DNA from: Alistipes sp. | GTDB lineage: Bacteria > Bacteroidota > Bacteroidia > Bacteroidales > Rikenellaceae | Direction of reading: 5' to 3' | Length of the DNA stretch: 64,000 nucleotides | NCBI GenBank assembly: GCA_017410165.1 | Contig: JAFQRH010000017.1 | Coordinates: 1 to 64,000, forward strand | Part shown: one piece after another, positions 62,796 through 64,000 of the stretch | How the letters are laid out: each line of letters begins with the position of its first letter | Numbering within the stretch: position 1 is the first letter of the stretch | Position numbers and translations under genes: made by a program | Notes under the pieces: model-generated | Databases searched by the model: none | What the model was told of the DNA's origin: nothing | Seen by the model: only the letters and a program-made list of their open reading frames with translations

Positions 62796-64000
62796 ATGAA
62801 AATCAGCCACTACATATCAATCGACCTCGGCGCAACAAGTGGGCGCACGATGCTTGCCACTTTTGATGGGCAACAGATTACTCTTACCGAACTAACCCGC
62901 TTTGCCAACCCGATGATTCCACTCGGCGGCCATCTGTTTTGGGATTTGCCTTCACTCTACAACGAGGTGTTGCGCGGTCTGCAAAAGGCGGCAGCAAGCG
63001 GCATCAACCCCGTATCTATCGGTATCGACACGTGGGGTTGCGACGTTGCGTACTTCGGCCACGACGGGCAACTGCTCGGCCTGCCGTACTGCTACCGCGA
63101 CAGCCACACCGACGGTGCTACGGAGCGTTTCTTCGAGAAGATGCCGGCAAAAGAGGTGTACGAGAAGACGGGTATTCAATTTATGAATTTCAACACGCTC
63201 TTCCAACTCGACACCCTGCATAGCAACTGTTGCTCGGCACTCGACGCGGCGGACAAGATACTCTTCATACCCGACGCTCTCTCGTATATGCTGACCGGTC
63301 GTGCCGTAACCGAGTACACGGTTGCTTCGACCTCGCAGATACTCAACGCCGTAGAGCGCGAATTTGACCCAGCATTGCTTGACGCCATCGGCATTCCGCG
63401 CGAGCGTTTCGGCGAGATGGTACAACCCGGCACCGTCATCGGCACACTTACCGAGCAGGTGCAACAAGCGACAGGACTCGGCGCAGTGAAGGTCGTAGCC
63501 GTTGCGGGACACGACACCGCCTCGGCAGTTGCGGCAGTTCCTGCCGAGAACGAGCGTTTTGCATACCTCTCGTCGGGTACGTGGTCGTTGATGGGCATCG
63601 AGACCAAGGAGTCGATTATAAACGATGACTCGTTCCGCCACAACTTCACCAACGAGGGAGGCATCGATGGCACGACGCGCTTCTTGAAGAACATCTGCGG
63701 TATGTGGATTTTGGAGCAGTGCCGCAGAGAGTGGGAGCGCGAAGGCAAGTGCTACTCCTATCCGGAAATCGTCGAGATGGCAAACTCGGCCGAGCCGTTC
63801 GTAAGTTTCATCAATCCGGACGATGCGTCGTTTGCCAATCCGCAGTCGATGCTCAAAGCCATCGAGGCGTTCTGCATTCGCACGGGCCAACCCGCACCAC
63901 AAAACGATACGCAAATCATTCGCACCATCTTCGAGAGTTTGGCTCTGCGATACAGAGAGGTGTTGGAGATTTTGGAGAGTATGGCTCCGTTTGCAATCGA
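62796..64000 (+). CDS. rhaB: Rhamnulokinase, partial (3' end outside window)
   Basis: 401 codons are visible out of about 490 expected. FGGY-kinase fold: SIDLGATSGRTMLATFDG at the start (ATP-binding phosphate-1), and GIDTWGCDVAYFG and AGHDTASAVAAVP with the catalytic Asp. The enzyme phosphorylates L-rhamnulose. It is divergent from the AraC gene by 203 bases. It is likely the first gene of a rhamnose catabolism cluster beyond the window. Confidence 0.92.
   Translation, partial: MKISHYISIDLGATSGRTMLATFDGQQITLTELTRFANPMIPLGGHLFWDLPSLYNEVLRGLQKAAASGINPVSIGIDTWGCDVAYFGHDGQLLGLPYCYRDSHTDGATERFFEKMPAKEVYEKTGIQFMNFNTLFQLDTLHSNCCSALDAADKILFIPDALSYMLTGRAVTEYTVASTSQILNAVEREFDPALLDAIGIPRERFGEMVQPGTVIGTLTEQVQQATGLGAVKVVAVAGHDTASAVAAVPAENERFAYLSSGTWSLMGIETKESIINDDSFRHNFTNEGGIDGTTRFLKNICGMWILEQCRREWEREGKCYSYPEIVEMANSAEPFVSFINPDDASFANPQSMLKAIEAFCIRTGQPAPQNDTQIIRTIFESLALRYREVLEILESMAPFAI

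Overview
The window looks like chromosome from a gut-type Bacteroidales bacterium. The family is not certain; a Rikenellaceae/Alistipes-like member would fit the moderately GC-rich housekeeping genes. The main evidence is many promoters of the Bacteroidetes primary-sigma type (TTTG, 19-21 nt, TAnnTTTG), plus characteristic families: DUF4251 lipoprotein-like proteins, a BspA-type leucine-rich-repeat lipoprotein, an UpxY-type NusG antiterminator, class I desulfoferrodoxin, and an rsfS-ftsH-cdsA-psd order. Nothing was searched or computed. Family calls rest on motifs and protein organisation read directly from the sequence.

Layout. 1-2.1 kb: three tandem, clearly paralogous lipoproteins on the minus strand, followed by a repeat-rich spacer. 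2.6-3.6 kb: ferritin and desulfoferrodoxin (iron storage, superoxide reduction). 3.7-13 kb, minus strand: GH3 beta-glucosidase, PepD dipeptidase, IspF, two DUF4251 proteins, a Tat-exported FAD oxidoreductase and a long-chain acyl-CoA ligase. 13.1-14 kb: QueG on the plus strand. 14-37.2 kb: one long minus-strand polysaccharide operon of 22 genes. It starts at a promoter near 37.25 kb with an UpxY-type antiterminator and ends at an aminotransferase overlapping queG. It encodes UDP-glucose dehydrogenase, Wzx flippase, an EpsG-like polymerase, several glycosyltransferases (one frameshifted), a pyruvyltransferase, a deacetylase, an acyltransferase, and the initiating phosphoglycosyl transferase with PglA/C/D/E-like partners. 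Two sub-cassettes stand out. One is a translationally coupled kinase / HAD phosphatase / nucleotidyltransferase / degenerate nucleotidyltransferase-like group followed upstream by a MenD-like TPP enzyme. The other is an ACP / ketoreductase / KAS III set inside the amino-sugar genes.

37.3-41.3 kb: a heparinase-like protein divergent from groESL across a palindrome-rich control region. 41.3-43.1 kb: tRNA-His with duplicated 3' ends (apparent integration scars), a small membrane-anchored coiled-coil protein and a dispersed repeat. 43.1-47.6 kb: a Spy-like protein divergent from rarA, an esterase, a YfcE phosphodiesterase, luxS and mtnN. 47.7-53.4 kb, minus strand: rsfS, ftsH, cdsA, psd, an AI-2E family membrane protein and a stand-alone riboflavin kinase. 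53.5-54 kb: a non-coding repeat array. 54-64 kb: BspA-like lipoprotein, OxyR, TrpS, ClC channel with CBS domains, HAD phosphatase, RNase HI, CorA, then a divergent AraC regulator and rhamnulokinase that runs off the window.

The polysaccharide operon is the clearest accessory region. The two sub-cassettes in it are the best candidates for undescribed chemistry: an activated small-molecule substituent and an ACP-derived acyl group on an amino sugar.
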